Source: Pseudomonas umsongensis
GTDB taxonomy: Bacteria; Pseudomonadota; Gammaproteobacteria; Pseudomonadales; Pseudomonadaceae
Reading direction: 5' to 3'
Assembly: GCF_002236105.1 (NCBI RefSeq)
Contig: NZ_NIWU01000001.1
Location: forward strand, 1 to 64,000
DNA: 64,000 bases
A program made the position numbers and the translations under genes. Under the pieces are notes generated by a model. The model was not told the origin of the DNA. It ran no database searches and saw only the letters and a program-made list of their open reading frames with translations. Below are positions 42,444-51,492 of this stretch, in pieces; the stretch's first letter is position 1, and each line of letters starts with the position of its first letter.

Positions 42444-42839
42444 TTACTTTTTCATTGGCATTTCCATCATGGACGACTGTTGGTCCATCATCTGCATCAT
42501 CATGTCCATCATCCCTTTGCCTGCGCCGTCCTTCGCACCAGACATGCCCATGCAACCCATTGCACTGTGTTCCTTGCTCATCATGGACATGCTGTCCTTC
42601 ATCGCTTTCATGCCTTCTTGCAAGGCGGCCTGGCGCTCAGCTGGCGTTTCAGCCGCTGCCGCTTTGTCATGTGCAGCCTGCATTTTTTGCATTTGCTCGG
42701 TCATGGCATTGTTCACGGCCGTCGATGCCGGAGCAGTGCTCACGGTTGAGTCGGCCGGGTGATGGGCATCCTCGGCAGAGACCATGAATGCACTGCTAGC
42801 CAGGACGGCAGCCAGAACCCATTTAGAATGCACTTGCAT
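42444..42839 (-). CDS. Met-rich periplasmic protein
   Basis: A 131-residue exported protein with a signal peptide ('MQVHSKWVLAAVLASSAFMVSA-ED'). It ends in an extremely Met-rich segment ('MSMMSKEHSAMGCMGMSGAKDGAG', 'MMDMMMQMMDQQSSMMEMPM'). This composition suggests soft-metal (Cu(I)/Ag(I)) binding, similar in idea to the protein at 35815. CAGGAG precedes the ATG. Confidence 0.7.
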   Translation of the reverse strand: MQVHSKWVLAAVLASSAFMVSAEDAHHPADSTVSTAPASTAVNNAMTEQMQKMQAAHDKAAAAETPAERQAALQEGMKAMKDSMSMMSKEHSAMGCMGMSGAKDGAGKGMMDMMMQMMDQQSSMMEMPMKK

Positions 42840-42945
42840 GATGAACTCCTGAGATTGTGAGGGATAAGCAGAATGGCCTGGTCGCGAAAAAGCGCTGCAG
42901 CAGGGCAGAGCAACCTGTGCTCTGCCACTCTGAGACAGGGGGGGG

Positions 42946-43344
42946 CTAATCGTTGAAACGGACGAATGTCAGCCGTACCGGGCTTTTTGGTGGCGCGGGA
43001 CGTTTTAGTACAAGGGTGGCCAGAGAGGATTTTTGCTCAGGATCAAGCACCAATATCAGGACTGCCGCTGTTAGCAGTAACAGGGCGGCCAAGTGGACAG
43101 GATCCGCTGCTGGCGTCTGCAATGAAGGTTTTATCGCCGTGGCAGTGTCTTCACAGTTTTGAAGGCAACCATTGGCGTGGAGCGCATGACCATCCACCAC
43201 ATACTGCTCGATAGTGTGTGGGGCGGCCAAATTGTGAATCGGCTGTACCAGACACCCCTGGATTGCCATCACGGCCACAGCCAGCACCCATACCGCGAGG
43301 GTAAGGTGCAATAGGCTGCGGCGGTGACGATGGAACCAGTACAT
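42946..43344 (-). CDS. Hypothetical membrane-anchored protein of the metal region
   Basis: A 132-residue protein, not recognised. ATG 43344 is used; an in-frame TTG lies three codons upstream. There is an N-terminal membrane anchor ('LLHLTLAVWVLAVAVMAIQGC'), a periplasmic stretch with three Cys ('QGC', 'GCLQNC') and a second hydrophobic helix ('LAALLLLTAAVLILVLDP'). The layout resembles small proteins linked to copper operons, but I cannot assign a family. Confidence 0.5.
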   Translation of the reverse strand: MYWFHRHRRSLLHLTLAVWVLAVAVMAIQGCLVQPIHNLAAPHTIEQYVVDGHALHANGCLQNCEDTATAIKPSLQTPAADPVHLAALLLLTAAVLILVLDPEQKSSLATLVLKRPAPPKSPVRLTFVRFND

Positions 43345-43509
43345 GAAGTACAACCTCGACTTATTACGTCGTGTTGATTTTCAGTCTAGCTGGCAAAGCA
43401 ATGGAGAGTTTGATCAAAATCAAACTCAGGTCACTTGTGAAGGCTCCCCAACAACGCCAACACGGGGATGGGCGCAATGCCCAGATGTATGACCCGACGC
43501 TTGATTTAC

Positions 43510-43881
43510 TCACCTCAAACTCTTCAAATAAGCAATAAGATCCTGACGACTCTGCCTGTCGGCCTGCCCCGCAAACATCATCACATTGCCCGGCACCAGG
43601 CTGGCAGGACTGGTCAGCCACTTGTCCAGATTGGCGTCGTCCCACTTCAGGCTGGCGCCTTGCAGGGCGGCGGAATAGGTAAAGGCTGGGGCCTGGGCGC
43701 TGGTGCGATCGAATACGCCGTGCAGGCTCGGCCCCATCAGGTTCTTGCCCGCTTCGGGGCTGTGGCAGAAGCCGCACTGAGTCTTGAACAGGGCTTGGCC
43801 CTGAGCGACGTCGCCTTGGGCCAGTGTCAGAGGGGCGGCCAGCACCAGCGCGGCGGCCACCAGAAATTGTGTGTAGGTCAT
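43510..43881 (-). CDS. Class I c-type cytochrome
   Basis: A 123-residue periplasmic protein with a signal peptide ('TYTQFLVAAALVLAAPLTLA-QG'). The haem site is CGFCH near residue 36, and the distal Met is probably in 'GNVMMFAG'. The fold matches cytochrome c2/c550 ('GPSLHGVFDRTSAQAPAFTYSAAL…LDKWLTSP'). It lies downstream of pchF but behind an intrinsic terminator. It may take electrons from the PchCF flavocytochrome and pass them to the respiratory chain. Confidence 0.85.
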   Translation of the reverse strand: MTYTQFLVAAALVLAAPLTLAQGDVAQGQALFKTQCGFCHSPEAGKNLMGPSLHGVFDRTSAQAPAFTYSAALQGASLKWDDANLDKWLTSPASLVPGNVMMFAGQADRQSRQDLIAYLKSLR

Positions 43882-43897
43882 TGTGTTCCCTGTCGAT

Positions 43898-43930
43898 AAA
43901 AAGCCCCGCCAGGACAGTCCTGGCGGAGCC
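43898..43930 (-). terminator. Intrinsic terminator after pchF
   Basis: Read on the minus strand, a stem of about 12 bp (GCTCCGCCAGGA with TCCTGGCGGGGC, loop CTG) is followed by TTTTT. It separates the pch operon from the cytochrome c gene. Confidence 0.85.
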
Positions 43931-43940
43931 GCAAGCGCAA

Positions 43941-45509
43941 TCAGAATGGGTTGGCGAGGTCGATGCCCGACTTGCCCGGCGCCAGGATGTTGTTCGGGTC
44001 CAGTGCACGCTTGATGGCATGTTCAAGCTTGCGTTTGACCGGGCCGTAGCTCTGCGCGACTCGATCCTGGAAGGCGGTATTGACGCGGTAGACGGCGTAG
44101 CCTTCCTTCTCGAACACATCCAGCAACTCGGCGAAGCAGGCGTTCGCGCGCTGTGTCTCTTCAGGGTTGGTGCGGTCATATAAAACGTCGATGACGTGGT
44201 GCATGTCGCGCCAGCCGACGATGAACTCGCCGACGTAGTCCAGGCCGTGTTTGTTGAGGGTCTTCTTGGCCAGGGCCTGTTGTTTGTCGCACTCGCTGCC
44301 CCGGGCCTGGCTCACCGGTGCGAACCACATCGAGCCGCCGCCGCCACGCCAGTTGTACAGGCCGAATTCCTGCAGGTTAGGCACGCCGGACATCAATTGG
44401 GCGCGGTACTTGAACGGCTGGGTATCACCCGCTTCTTCCTGGGTGACGATCCGGCCTTTGCCCAGTTGCTTGAGGGCGCCGGTGACGATGTTCCAGTTGA
44501 CGTCGACCTGCTCCTTGGTGCCATACAGCGCGGCGTAGACGTTCCAGGCGCCGAGGTTCTTGTCTTTCTGGATTTGCTTGAGGATCGCGTCGGGGGTCGC
44601 GCCCGGCTCGCTGGTGTAGTCGGAACGGCGGGTGTTGCAGGTGGAGGCTTCCCAGAGTACGCCAGCGATCACTACCGAATTGGGAATGACCTGGGCGATG
44701 CGCAACGGGCGGATGAATTCGACGATCTCGGCGATGTCCGATTCGTTCTCGAACTTGATCTCGAACGGTTTGAATACCGGAGGTTTTGGCATCAGCCAGA
44801 AGCCCATCTTCGTGCAGATGCCGTAGTTGGCCTGGGTGAACATGCCGTCCAGGGTCGGGCCATAGCCCCACTTGAATACCTGCCAGGCGTTGTCGCCTTT
44901 TACGCCGCCCATGCCGGTGCGGTACACATCGCCGTTGGCCAGCACAACCTCCATGCCGCACTGCATCAGGAAGTGTTCGCCGTAGGGTGTGTAACCCACG
45001 CCGCGATCCATGGTGTTGCCCAAGGGGCCGGCGATGGCCGACGGCGCGGAGAACGACAGCATCAAAGGCAGGTTGTGTTCCTGGATGTAGTCGTAGAGCT
45101 GCTGATAGGTCACGCCCGGCTCGACCAGGGCGGTACACAGTTCAGGGTCGACGTGGAGGATTTTGTTCATCTTCTTCAGGTCGAGAATGATCTGTCCGCG
45201 CTGGCCTGGTGCTGCCGAGCCGTAACCGAAGTTGCGACCGGTGGAGATGGTCCACACCGGGATCTTGTGTTCGTTGCAGATCTTCACCACGCCCTGCACC
45301 TGTTCGACGGTGGTGGCGGTGACGGCGGCAGATGGCGTGTGCTCGGCATTGTCCACGGCCATCATGATCTTGGCGTAGGGGATCAGTTGATCGTCTTTGA
45401 CCAGGACGTTGTCATCGCCCAGCAGTTTGCGGAACTTGGCGATGGCTTGCTCGAAGTTTGCGCTGTCGACGCCGCGCGGGAGCAGGGTCTTGTTGTTTTG
45501 CTCAGTCAT
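43941..45509 (-). CDS. pchF: 4-Cresol dehydrogenase (hydroxylating)-type flavoprotein subunit
   Basis: A 522-residue flavoprotein of the vanillyl-alcohol oxidase/PCMH family, about the length of PchF. It has an FAD-binding domain ('TPSAAVTATTVEQVQGVVKICNEHKIPVWTISTGRNFGYGSAAPG', 'SAIAGPLGNTMDRGVGYTPYGEHF') and a substrate cap domain. It turns p-cresol, or a related 4-alkylphenol, into a quinone methide that water attacks, giving the benzylic alcohol and then the aldehyde. AAGGAG precedes ATG 45509. The gene order pchA-pchC-pchX-pchF is exactly that of P. putida. Eugenol hydroxylase (EhyB) is a close relative, so the alkyl chain handled is not certain. Confidence 0.87.
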   Translation of the reverse strand: MTEQNNKTLLPRGVDSANFEQAIAKFRKLLGDDNVLVKDDQLIPYAKIMMAVDNAEHTPSAAVTATTVEQVQGVVKICNEHKIPVWTISTGRNFGYGSAAPGQRGQIILDLKKMNKILHVDPELCTALVEPGVTYQQLYDYIQEHNLPLMLSFSAPSAIAGPLGNTMDRGVGYTPYGEHFLMQCGMEVVLANGDVYRTGMGGVKGDNAWQVFKWGYGPTLDGMFTQANYGICTKMGFWLMPKPPVFKPFEIKFENESDIAEIVEFIRPLRIAQVIPNSVVIAGVLWEASTCNTRRSDYTSEPGATPDAILKQIQKDKNLGAWNVYAALYGTKEQVDVNWNIVTGALKQLGKGRIVTQEEAGDTQPFKYRAQLMSGVPNLQEFGLYNWRGGGGSMWFAPVSQARGSECDKQQALAKKTLNKHGLDYVGEFIVGWRDMHHVIDVLYDRTNPEETQRANACFAELLDVFEKEGYAVYRVNTAFQDRVAQSYGPVKRKLEHAIKRALDPNNILAPGKSGIDLANPF

Positions 45510-45522
45510 TTGATTAGCTCCT

Positions 45523-46215
45523 TCAAGCCTCGATCGAAAACGAAACGAAATTGCCGGTAAGCGGCACGGGTCGGCGGGCAATCAGTGGTGCCTGCCGGTC
45601 GCTGGTGGTGCCAAGGGCTGCAAGGGTGTAGCCCAGCGTGGCGGCCCATTGGTCTGAGCTGTCTCTGTTGCGGGCGGTGGCAGACGCTTGCAACGGCGCT
45701 TGCAGGCTGTGCATACGCTGTTCGGTCAGGCTGAAGCCGCTGCCACAGGCGTTCAGGCTCAGGCCCAGTTGGGGGGCGCAGCCGCTGGCGGCTTCGGCGC
45801 TGAGCAGACGGTGCTGTGAAGCGTGGGGCGTGGCGCGGTGCTGGCCGAGCCACTGCACGCGCGCGCCAGCGCTGCGTGCCAAGTCGACGATCAATGCGGC
45901 GCTGGCATCGTCGACCAGGCCGATGATGCGTTGCGGCTGGCCGCTGCGCAGGCGTTTTTCAAAACCCAGGATGAAGTCCAGGCTGAGGTCGGTACGCTGT
46001 ACCTTGACCTGCTTGCCCCCCCGGCTGGCGTTGACGCCCTGGAGGAAGACCGACTCGGCCACCTCATTGTTGACCAGGACCAGGGTCGGCAAGACAGGCT
46101 GGGCTTGAGCGCCCAGAACACTACCGGCCATGCTCAGGCAGGAGCTGGTCACGGCTATGCCGGCCAGGCTGCTCAATGCCAAGCCCTTCAGTACCGTGCG
46201 ACGTTCGACGTTCAT
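45523..46215 (-). CDS. pchX: PchX-like protein of unknown function
   Basis: A 230-residue protein with a probable Tat-type leader ('MNVERRTVLKGLALSSLAGIAVTSSCLS', RR followed by a hydrophobic stretch), so it should be exported folded or membrane-attached. The body has no domain that I can name. It sits between the cytochrome and flavoprotein genes, the place of pchX in the pchACXF operon of P. putida, where its role is also unresolved. GAGGAG precedes the ATG. A task in cofactor insertion or subunit assembly is plausible but unproven. Confidence 0.75.
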   Translation of the reverse strand: MNVERRTVLKGLALSSLAGIAVTSSCLSMAGSVLGAQAQPVLPTLVLVNNEVAESVFLQGVNASRGGKQVKVQRTDLSLDFILGFEKRLRSGQPQRIIGLVDDASAALIVDLARSAGARVQWLGQHRATPHASQHRLLSAEAASGCAPQLGLSLNACGSGFSLTEQRMHSLQAPLQASATARNRDSSDQWAATLGYTLAALGTTSDRQAPLIARRPVPLTGNFVSFSIEA

Positions 46216-46225
46216 GGCAGGCTCC

Positions 46226-46561
46226 TCAAGGCTTGGCCGCCGGGGCAGGCGTTTTGGAAATGTACTCGGCGACCTGTTGCAGCGAGTTATCGTCGATGAA
46301 CGAGGCAGGGAAGGCCGGCATGGCACGAAATCCATTGCGCACAATTGCAGTGATGTACTGCGCTGGCAGCTGGCGGCCGGTGATTTGCGGGCCGACCTGT
46401 TTTTCGTGGCAGTGGCCGCACACCTTGGCATAGACGTTTTCCCCGCCTTTCCAGACGCCGTCGCCATCGGCGGCGGCGTTCCCAGCCAGCACGATCAAGG
46501 GCAGGGCAAGGCAGGCAGACAGGGTCCGTTTCACAGCTGAGCTGTTGAGGAGTGAAGACAT
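46226..46561 (-). CDS. pchC: 4-Cresol dehydrogenase-type cytochrome c subunit
   Basis: A 111-residue c-type cytochrome with a signal peptide ('VKRTLSACLALPLIVLAGNAAA-DG') and one haem site, CGHCH, near residue 48; the C-terminal 'GFRAMPAFPASFIDD' supplies the axial Met. It receives electrons from the PchF flavin in a tight flavocytochrome complex in the periplasm. ATG 46561 has GGAG at six bases. The gene order supports pchC over a stand-alone cytochrome. Confidence 0.87.
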   Translation of the reverse strand: MSSLLNSSAVKRTLSACLALPLIVLAGNAAADGDGVWKGGENVYAKVCGHCHEKQVGPQITGRQLPAQYITAIVRNGFRAMPAFPASFIDDNSLQQVAEYISKTPAPAAKP

Positions 46562-46614
46562 TTCGTACTCCATTTTCTTATTGGCAGGTGGGTTCATGGG
46601 AGGCGTCATGCAGC

Positions 46615-48099
46615 TCAGAACGGATACGCCCTTGGCGCATGTTGCAAGGTGATCCAGTGGTCAGTGGTGAACTCGTCGATCGCCCAATCGCCGTTGAAGC
46701 GACCGAGCCCGGAGTTCTTCTCACCGCCGAACGGCGCGTTGGGTTCGTCATTGACCGGGATGTCGTTGACGTGGGTCATACCGGCGTGGATGCGTCGGGC
46801 GAACTGCACGCCGCGCTCCAGGCTGGAGGTGAATACGGCGCTGGAGAGTCCGTATTCGCTGCTGTTGGCCAGTTCCAGGGCATGCTCGGCGTCACGGGCA
46901 GACTGAATGCCGACCAGAGGGCCAAAGATTTCTTCATGGGCGATGTCCATGTCGGCGGTGACGTTGCCGAACACGTGCGGTGGCAGGACGTTGCCGTGGG
47001 CTTCACCGCCAACCAGCAGCGTGGCGCCTTCGGCTTGGGCCGTGGCGATCTTCTCTTGCAGGCCCGCCAGTTGCTTGCTGTTGATCACCGGGCCTATCAC
47101 CGTTTCAGCTTTGTTCGGGTCGCCGTAGGGCAGCGCCTTGACTCGCTCGACGAATCGCCGGGTGAAGGTTTCCAGCAGCGGCTGTTCGACGATGATGCGG
47201 TTGATCGCCATGCAGATTTGCCCCTGGTGGAGGAATTTGCCCACCACGGCGGCACTGACGGCCTGTTCGACGTCGGCATCGGCCAGGACCACGAACGGAC
47301 TGTTTCCACCCAGTTCCAGGGCAACGTGCTTCAGATGCTCACCGCCGCTGGCGATGCGGCCGATGTTGCGGCCGACCTGGGTCGATCCGGTGAAGGAGAT
47401 GAACGCCGGGACCGGGTGCTCGACGAAGGCATCGCCGATTTCCGCGCCGGAACCGACGACGACACTGAGCACGCCAGATGGCAAGCCGGCTTCCTCGAAG
47501 ATGCGCGCCAGCAACAGGCCGCCGGTGACGGGGGTGTCACTGGCCGGCTTGACCACTACGGCGTTGCCCAGCGCCAGGGCCGGTGCGAGGGAGCGTGCGG
47601 TCAGGTGCAAGGGGAAATTCCACGGGCTGATCACACCGATCACGCCCAGGGGGGTGCGGTAGACGCGGCTTTCCTTGCCAGGGATGTTGGAGGCAAGAAT
47701 GCGCCCATGCACGCGGCTGGGCAGGCTGGCTGACTCCAGGGTGATAGCGCGCGCGGCGCCCCATTCGATCTGCGCCTTGATGCGCGTACTGCCGGACTCG
47801 CGGATGATCCAATCGATGATTTCTTCACGACGCTCGTCGAAGATTTTCACCGCGTTGAGCAGCACCTGGCCCCGTTCGGCCGGCCCTTTGGTGGCCCAAT
47901 CGAGCTGGGTGACGCGCGCCTTGCGGTAGGCGGCATCGAGGTCTTCGCGATTGGCCTGGGTGATCTGCAGCAAGCGTGTCTGAGTGAAAGGGTCGAACAC
48001 GTCCAACGTTCGACCGGCGCTGCCGGCGCGCCATTGTCCGGCGAGTGGCTGCAATTCAAGGTTCTGGTAGGCAGGGCGAACGAAAGGGGTAGTGGTCAT
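46615..48099 (-). CDS. pchA: 4-Hydroxybenzaldehyde dehydrogenase-type aldehyde dehydrogenase
   Basis: A 494-residue NAD(P)-dependent aldehyde dehydrogenase. Motifs are '[31 protein letters not shown]', '[10 protein letters not shown]', the catalytic Glu in '[13 protein letters not shown]' and the catalytic Cys in '[16 protein letters not shown]' ('QICMA', as in benzaldehyde/vanillin dehydrogenases). It would oxidise 4-hydroxybenzaldehyde to 4-hydroxybenzoate, the substrate of PobA. It is first of the pch operon, behind a sigma-54-type promoter. AGAGGTG precedes the ATG. Confidence 0.87.
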   Translation of the reverse strand: MTTTPFVRPAYQNLELQPLAGQWRAGSAGRTLDVFDPFTQTRLLQITQANREDLDAAYRKARVTQLDWATKGPAERGQVLLNAVKIFDERREEIIDWIIRESGSTRIKAQIEWGAARAITLESASLPSRVHGRILASNIPGKESRVYRTPLGVIGVISPWNFPLHLTARSLAPALALGNAVVVKPASDTPVTGGLLLARIFEEAGLPSGVLSVVVGSGAEIGDAFVEHPVPAFISFTGSTQVGRNIGRIASGGEHLKHVALELGGNSPFVVLADADVEQAVSAAVVGKFLHQGQICMAINRIIVEQPLLETFTRRFVERVKALPYGDPNKAETVIGPVINSKQLAGLQEKIATAQAEGATLLVGGEAHGNVLPPHVFGNVTADMDIAHEEIFGPLVGIQSARDAEHALELANSSEYGLSSAVFTSSLERGVQFARRIHAGMTHVNDIPVNDEPNAPFGGEKNSGLGRFNGDWAIDEFTTDHWITLQHAPRAYPF

Positions 48100-48443
48100 G
48101 ACGAGGTCACCTCTTTTTTTATTTATGTGCAGAGGTGCCTGTTAACATTTATCGTGCCATGTCTGTTTAATAGGTATATTTCCTTAATAAACAATAAGTT
48201 AAGTTGTACTGTGGTCACGCTGAATCCTGCCTGTGGCGCGGACTGGAAGGCAGTTGTGCGCAAATTTATGCAGAGAAAATCGCACGCTGTTGAAAGCTCG
48301 ACGCCAGGTGAGCGTCATCAGAAACTGTGCGGTTATCGAGCAGGCGGACGACAAGGAGCAGTGGAGTCGATCGCAAGCGGATTGACCCCGCTGGAGGGCC
48401 GGGCATACTCACAGGTTACCTACCTGCCTCTTGTTGACTGCCC
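48100..48443. promoter_or_regulatory. Divergent control region, pch operon / sigma-54 activator
   Basis: 344 bp between divergent genes. It holds the -24/-12 element listed separately, an A-rich motif (AATAAAAA, minus strand, 48116-48123) just before the pchA ribosome site, and a candidate upstream dyad, GTGCG…CGCAC, around 48256-48285, where an XylR/DmpR-type activator could bind. Confidence 0.6.
48144..48159 (-). promoter_or_regulatory. Sigma-54 (-24/-12) promoter of pchA
   Basis: Minus strand TGGCACG-ATAA-ATGTT: the -24 element is perfect and the -12 element is weaker (GT for GC). It lies about 45 bases upstream of the pchA ATG, with the sigma-54 activator gene facing away. Confidence 0.7.
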
Positions 48444-50291
48444 ATGACTCGTACTACGCACACCAAGACTGGTCGCTCTGCCGGTGAGGATTTTCTCAAG
48501 CAGATGCTTGGCCGGCAGAAGCGCCTGATCGTCGACCGCGCCAGCCAGTTTGGCAGCAGCGGCTTTCCCACTGCTGAGCAGTTGGCGGAAACGGTGGCCT
48601 TCGCTCCTCAAGATGGCAGCGTGTGGTTGTGTGGCCAGCGCATGATGCTGCTGCAAGGTTCTGCGTTCGGGGCCATCCGCCGCGAGCTGATCGAGGCGCT
48701 GGGGTTCGACAAGGCACGTGGCCTGCTTACGCGGATCGGCTGGCAAGCCGGCGCGCGTGACGCTGCCCAGGTCAGCGAGCAATGGCCGGAGGGTGATGAC
48801 ACCAGCCTGTACAGCGCCGGACCACGGCTGCACATGCTCGAAGGCATGGTCAATGTCGAGGTGGTGCGTTTCGAAATCGACTCTGGCATTGGACACTTCT
48901 ATTCCGAGTTCCTTTGGCACAACTCACTCGAAGACGACGAGCACATTGCAGCCTATGGCCTGGGCGGCGAACCGGCCTGCTGGATGGAGATCGGTTATGC
49001 CAGCGGGTACGCCTCGTCGTTGCTCGGCCGGCTGGTCGTCTTTCGCGAGCAGGAGTGCCGCTCGATGGGTCACCCGGCCTGCCGTATCGTTGGCAAACCG
49101 GCCGATCAGTGGGACGACATCGATGCCGACCTGGCCTATCTGGACCCGAGCGACTTCCTCAGTCGCAGCACCTACGCCTCGGGGACCGAGACCACCATTG
49201 CCGAGCTGGAGGAGCCGGCCGATGGCAAACCGCTGGTGGGCATTTCGGCGGCGTTCGTGGTTGCCACTCAATTGCTGCAAAGGGTCGCACCGACTCAGGC
49301 GACGGTGTTGTTGACCGGGGAATCAGGGGTCGGCAAAGAGTTGTTCGCCCGCTCGCTGTACCAATCCAGTTCGAGGCAGCACAAGCCGCTGGTGGCGCTC
49401 AACTGCGCGACCTTGCCGGAAAACCTGGTGGAGGCCGAACTGTTCGGGGTCGAGCGTGGTGCCTTTACCGGTGCTGAGCGTTCGCGTCCCGGTCGTTTCG
49501 AACGGGCCCATGGCGGGACGCTGTTCCTCGACGAAATAGCGACGTTGAGCTTCAGTGCGCAGAGCAAGATTTTGCGTGCCTTGCAGGAAGGTGAAATCGA
49601 GCGCGTCGGTGGCACGGCGCCGATCCGGGTGGATGTACGGGTCATCGCCGCGACTAACCTGGATCTGCGTCGCGAGGTTGAGGCGGGACGTTTTCGTGAA
49701 GACTTGTTTTACCGACTGAATGTGTTCCCTATTCATCTGCCACCGTTGCGCGAGCGCCGCGAAGATATCCCGCTGCTGATGAGCTACTTCCTGCGTCATT
49801 TCAGCCAGCGTCACGGACGTCGGCTGGCGGGCTTCAGCACCAGACTGGTCAACGCACTGCTGACTTATCGGTTTCCCGGCAATATTCGTGAACTGCAGAA
49901 CCTGATCGAGCGTGGCGTGATATCCGCCGGTGATGGCGAGGTCATTGATATCGTGCATCTGGCCGAGATTGGCGCGCCGTTGATGGCAATGGCCATCGGC
50001 CTGACGCCAGAGGGGCGCTTGTCGGCTGGCGAGCGCCGTGATGAGGGGGCCGGCAAGGCAGGGTCACCCATCGAAGAGGGCGGTACCACAGACGCACTTC
50101 GCGAGCCGGTATTGGAAGGCCTGCAGGCCTTCGTTTCCGGGAGCCAACGGGTGCTCAATACACCCCTGGCAGAAATCGAATTGCACCTGGTGCGCCTGGC
50201 CATGGAACGCTCCGGTGGCAACATCACGGCGGCGGCGCAGATGCTTGGCATGAGTCGCGCCCAGGTCAGCTATCGCCTCAAGGGAAGCTAG
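48444..50291 (+). CDS. Sigma-54-dependent activator, XylR/DmpR (EhyR/PchR-like) family
   Basis: A 615-residue regulator. The N-terminal XylR_N and V4R effector domains (about residues 10-200; '[15 protein letters not shown]', '[40 protein letters not shown]') bind phenolic inducers in this family. A central AAA+ domain has Walker A 'TGESGVGKE', the sigma-54 contact 'GAFTGA', 'GGTLFLDEI', and the arginine-finger region. A C-terminal Fis-type helix-turn-helix has '[22 protein letters not shown]'. Divergent from pchA, it should drive the two -24/-12 promoters at 48144 and 51355. Confidence 0.92.
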   Translation: MTRTTHTKTGRSAGEDFLKQMLGRQKRLIVDRASQFGSSGFPTAEQLAETVAFAPQDGSVWLCGQRMMLLQGSAFGAIRRELIEALGFDKARGLLTRIGWQAGARDAAQVSEQWPEGDDTSLYSAGPRLHMLEGMVNVEVVRFEIDSGIGHFYSEFLWHNSLEDDEHIAAYGLGGEPACWMEIGYASGYASSLLGRLVVFREQECRSMGHPACRIVGKPADQWDDIDADLAYLDPSDFLSRSTYASGTETTIAELEEPADGKPLVGISAAFVVATQLLQRVAPTQATVLLTGESGVGKELFARSLYQSSSRQHKPLVALNCATLPENLVEAELFGVERGAFTGAERSRPGRFERAHGGTLFLDEIATLSFSAQSKILRALQEGEIERVGGTAPIRVDVRVIAATNLDLRREVEAGRFREDLFYRLNVFPIHLPPLRERREDIPLLMSYFLRHFSQRHGRRLAGFSTRLVNALLTYRFPGNIRELQNLIERGVISAGDGEVIDIVHLAEIGAPLMAMAIGLTPEGRLSAGERRDEGAGKAGSPIEEGGTTDALREPVLEGLQAFVSGSQRVLNTPLAEIELHLVRLAMERSGGNITAAAQMLGMSRAQVSYRLKGS

Positions 50292-50306
50292 CGCCGGGTT
50301 GAACCC

Positions 50307-50341
50307 AATGCCCCGAGGCTCGATGCTCACGGGGCATTTTT
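50307..50341 (+). terminator. Intrinsic terminator after the sigma-54 activator
   Basis: AATGCCCCG (50307-50315) pairs with CGGGGCATT (50330-50338), followed by a run of T to 50341. It lies 16 bp after the stop and may also serve the convergent gene. Confidence 0.9.
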
Positions 50342-50355
50342 GTTGGCGACAGGGC

Positions 50356-51291
50356 TCAGAGCGGGACAGTGAACTTCAGCCAATAGGCCTGGCCATCGGT
50401 ACGGTTGCGAACACCGGATTCATCTTGCCATTTGGCGCTGAGGAACCAGCCGTCCCGGCTGGCGTATTGCACCGCCGGGCCGATGGAGAAGGAGCTGCCA
50501 CGGTTGCCATCGGCGGCATCGACCTGGGCTGCGGCGGCGCAGTTGGAAGCGCTGCACTGGTCATCGCTCACCTGCTTGTAAGCGTGGCCACCGACGCCGA
50601 GGACCCAGCCATTGCCCAAACCCCAGCCAAGGGTATAGTCGGCGTGCAGTTCGCGGCCGGACTGATAGTGGGTGTCCTGATTTTCGAAGTTGTAATCGTA
50701 CATCAGGCGTACATCGGCGTTGAAACCCTTGGGGTCCATGTAGGTCATGGCATACACCGCTTGTGCGGTGTAATAGTTGGTGCCGAGGTTAATCAGGTCG
50801 TTCTTGTCATATTCGCTGGCGGTGGGCAGAACGAAGTCGATACCCACTGCGGTGTGGAACTTGTCACTGTGGTGGAACCCGACCACCGGGCCGAGGTGAG
50901 CGTCGCCGATGCCGCGCTTGTGGTCGTGCGGGCCGTTCTTGATGTTCAGCCGCATGTCATTGAGCGGTAGCAAAGCGTGGAAACCCAGGCTGCCACCCAA
51001 GACCTGCTGTTCGGTGACCCAGATGAACCGAGGCACAATGGTGGTGACGCGCAGGTCGATGTCGGCCACCTTGTCGCCCGCGTTGTCACGAAGGGTATCG
51101 GCCAGGTAGTCGCCGACGAAAACCTGACCGTAGGTGCCAGGCGGCGGCAGGATACCCATGCCGTAGATTTCAATGCCCAATGGCCAGGACGACACACCGC
51201 CTTCGGTAGCCTGGGCCAGTGAGGCGCTGCCGGCCAACAACAGGGCTGCGCTGAGCGAAAGGGGCGTGCAGCGGGGGAGTCTGTGATGCAT
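50356..51291 (-). CDS. Outer-membrane protein of the Phenol_MetA_deg (SphB-like) family
   Basis: A 311-residue exported beta-rich protein with a signal peptide ('SLSAALLLAGSASLAQA-TE'). 'EGGVSSWPLGIEIYGMGILPPPGTYGQVF', 'GDAHLGPVVGFHHSDKFHTAVGIDFVLPTASEYDKND' and a terminal aromatic-poor strand ('AYWLKFTVPL') match the family found next to phenol and alkane degradation genes, thought to help hydrophobic substrates cross the outer membrane. It has its own -24/-12-like promoter, so it is probably co-regulated with pch. Confidence 0.82.
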   Translation of the reverse strand: MHHRLPRCTPLSLSAALLLAGSASLAQATEGGVSSWPLGIEIYGMGILPPPGTYGQVFVGDYLADTLRDNAGDKVADIDLRVTTIVPRFIWVTEQQVLGGSLGFHALLPLNDMRLNIKNGPHDHKRGIGDAHLGPVVGFHHSDKFHTAVGIDFVLPTASEYDKNDLINLGTNYYTAQAVYAMTYMDPKGFNADVRLMYDYNFENQDTHYQSGRELHADYTLGWGLGNGWVLGVGGHAYKQVSDDQCSASNCAAAAQVDAADGNRGSSFSIGPAVQYASRDGWFLSAKWQDESGVRNRTDGQAYWLKFTVPL

Positions 51292-51354
51292 GGGAGGACA
51301 ACCTTATTGTTATGAGTGGTGGACCGCAGTTGTTGCCTGCGCAAGGTTGTCCTA

Positions 51355-51370
51355 CTCAACTATTGTGCCA
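51355..51370 (-). promoter_or_regulatory. Sigma-54 (-24/-12)-like promoter of the outer-membrane protein gene
   Basis: Minus strand TGGCAC-AATAG-TTGAG: perfect -24, TTG kept at -12 but GA for GC. It is about 65 bases upstream of the start at 51291. Confidence 0.6.
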
Positions 51371-51492
51371 GCTTGGATTTTATTATTATTCCTTTTAAAT
51401 CAATAAGATGGATTATCCCTGCTAATGGTTGCAGCGACCTGTGACGCTTCTTGTTAAGAAAATTCGACTGAGTGCGCAAAGTTCGTGACGGT

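Noticed and set aside
44196..45560. A 454-codon open frame antisense to pchF
   Set aside because: Same situation: a repeat-like Val/Gly/Asp-rich translation without motifs, opposite a well-supported gene.
46552..47733. A 393-codon open frame antisense to pchA
   Set aside because: Codon-bias shadow of the aldehyde dehydrogenase; no start signal or motif.
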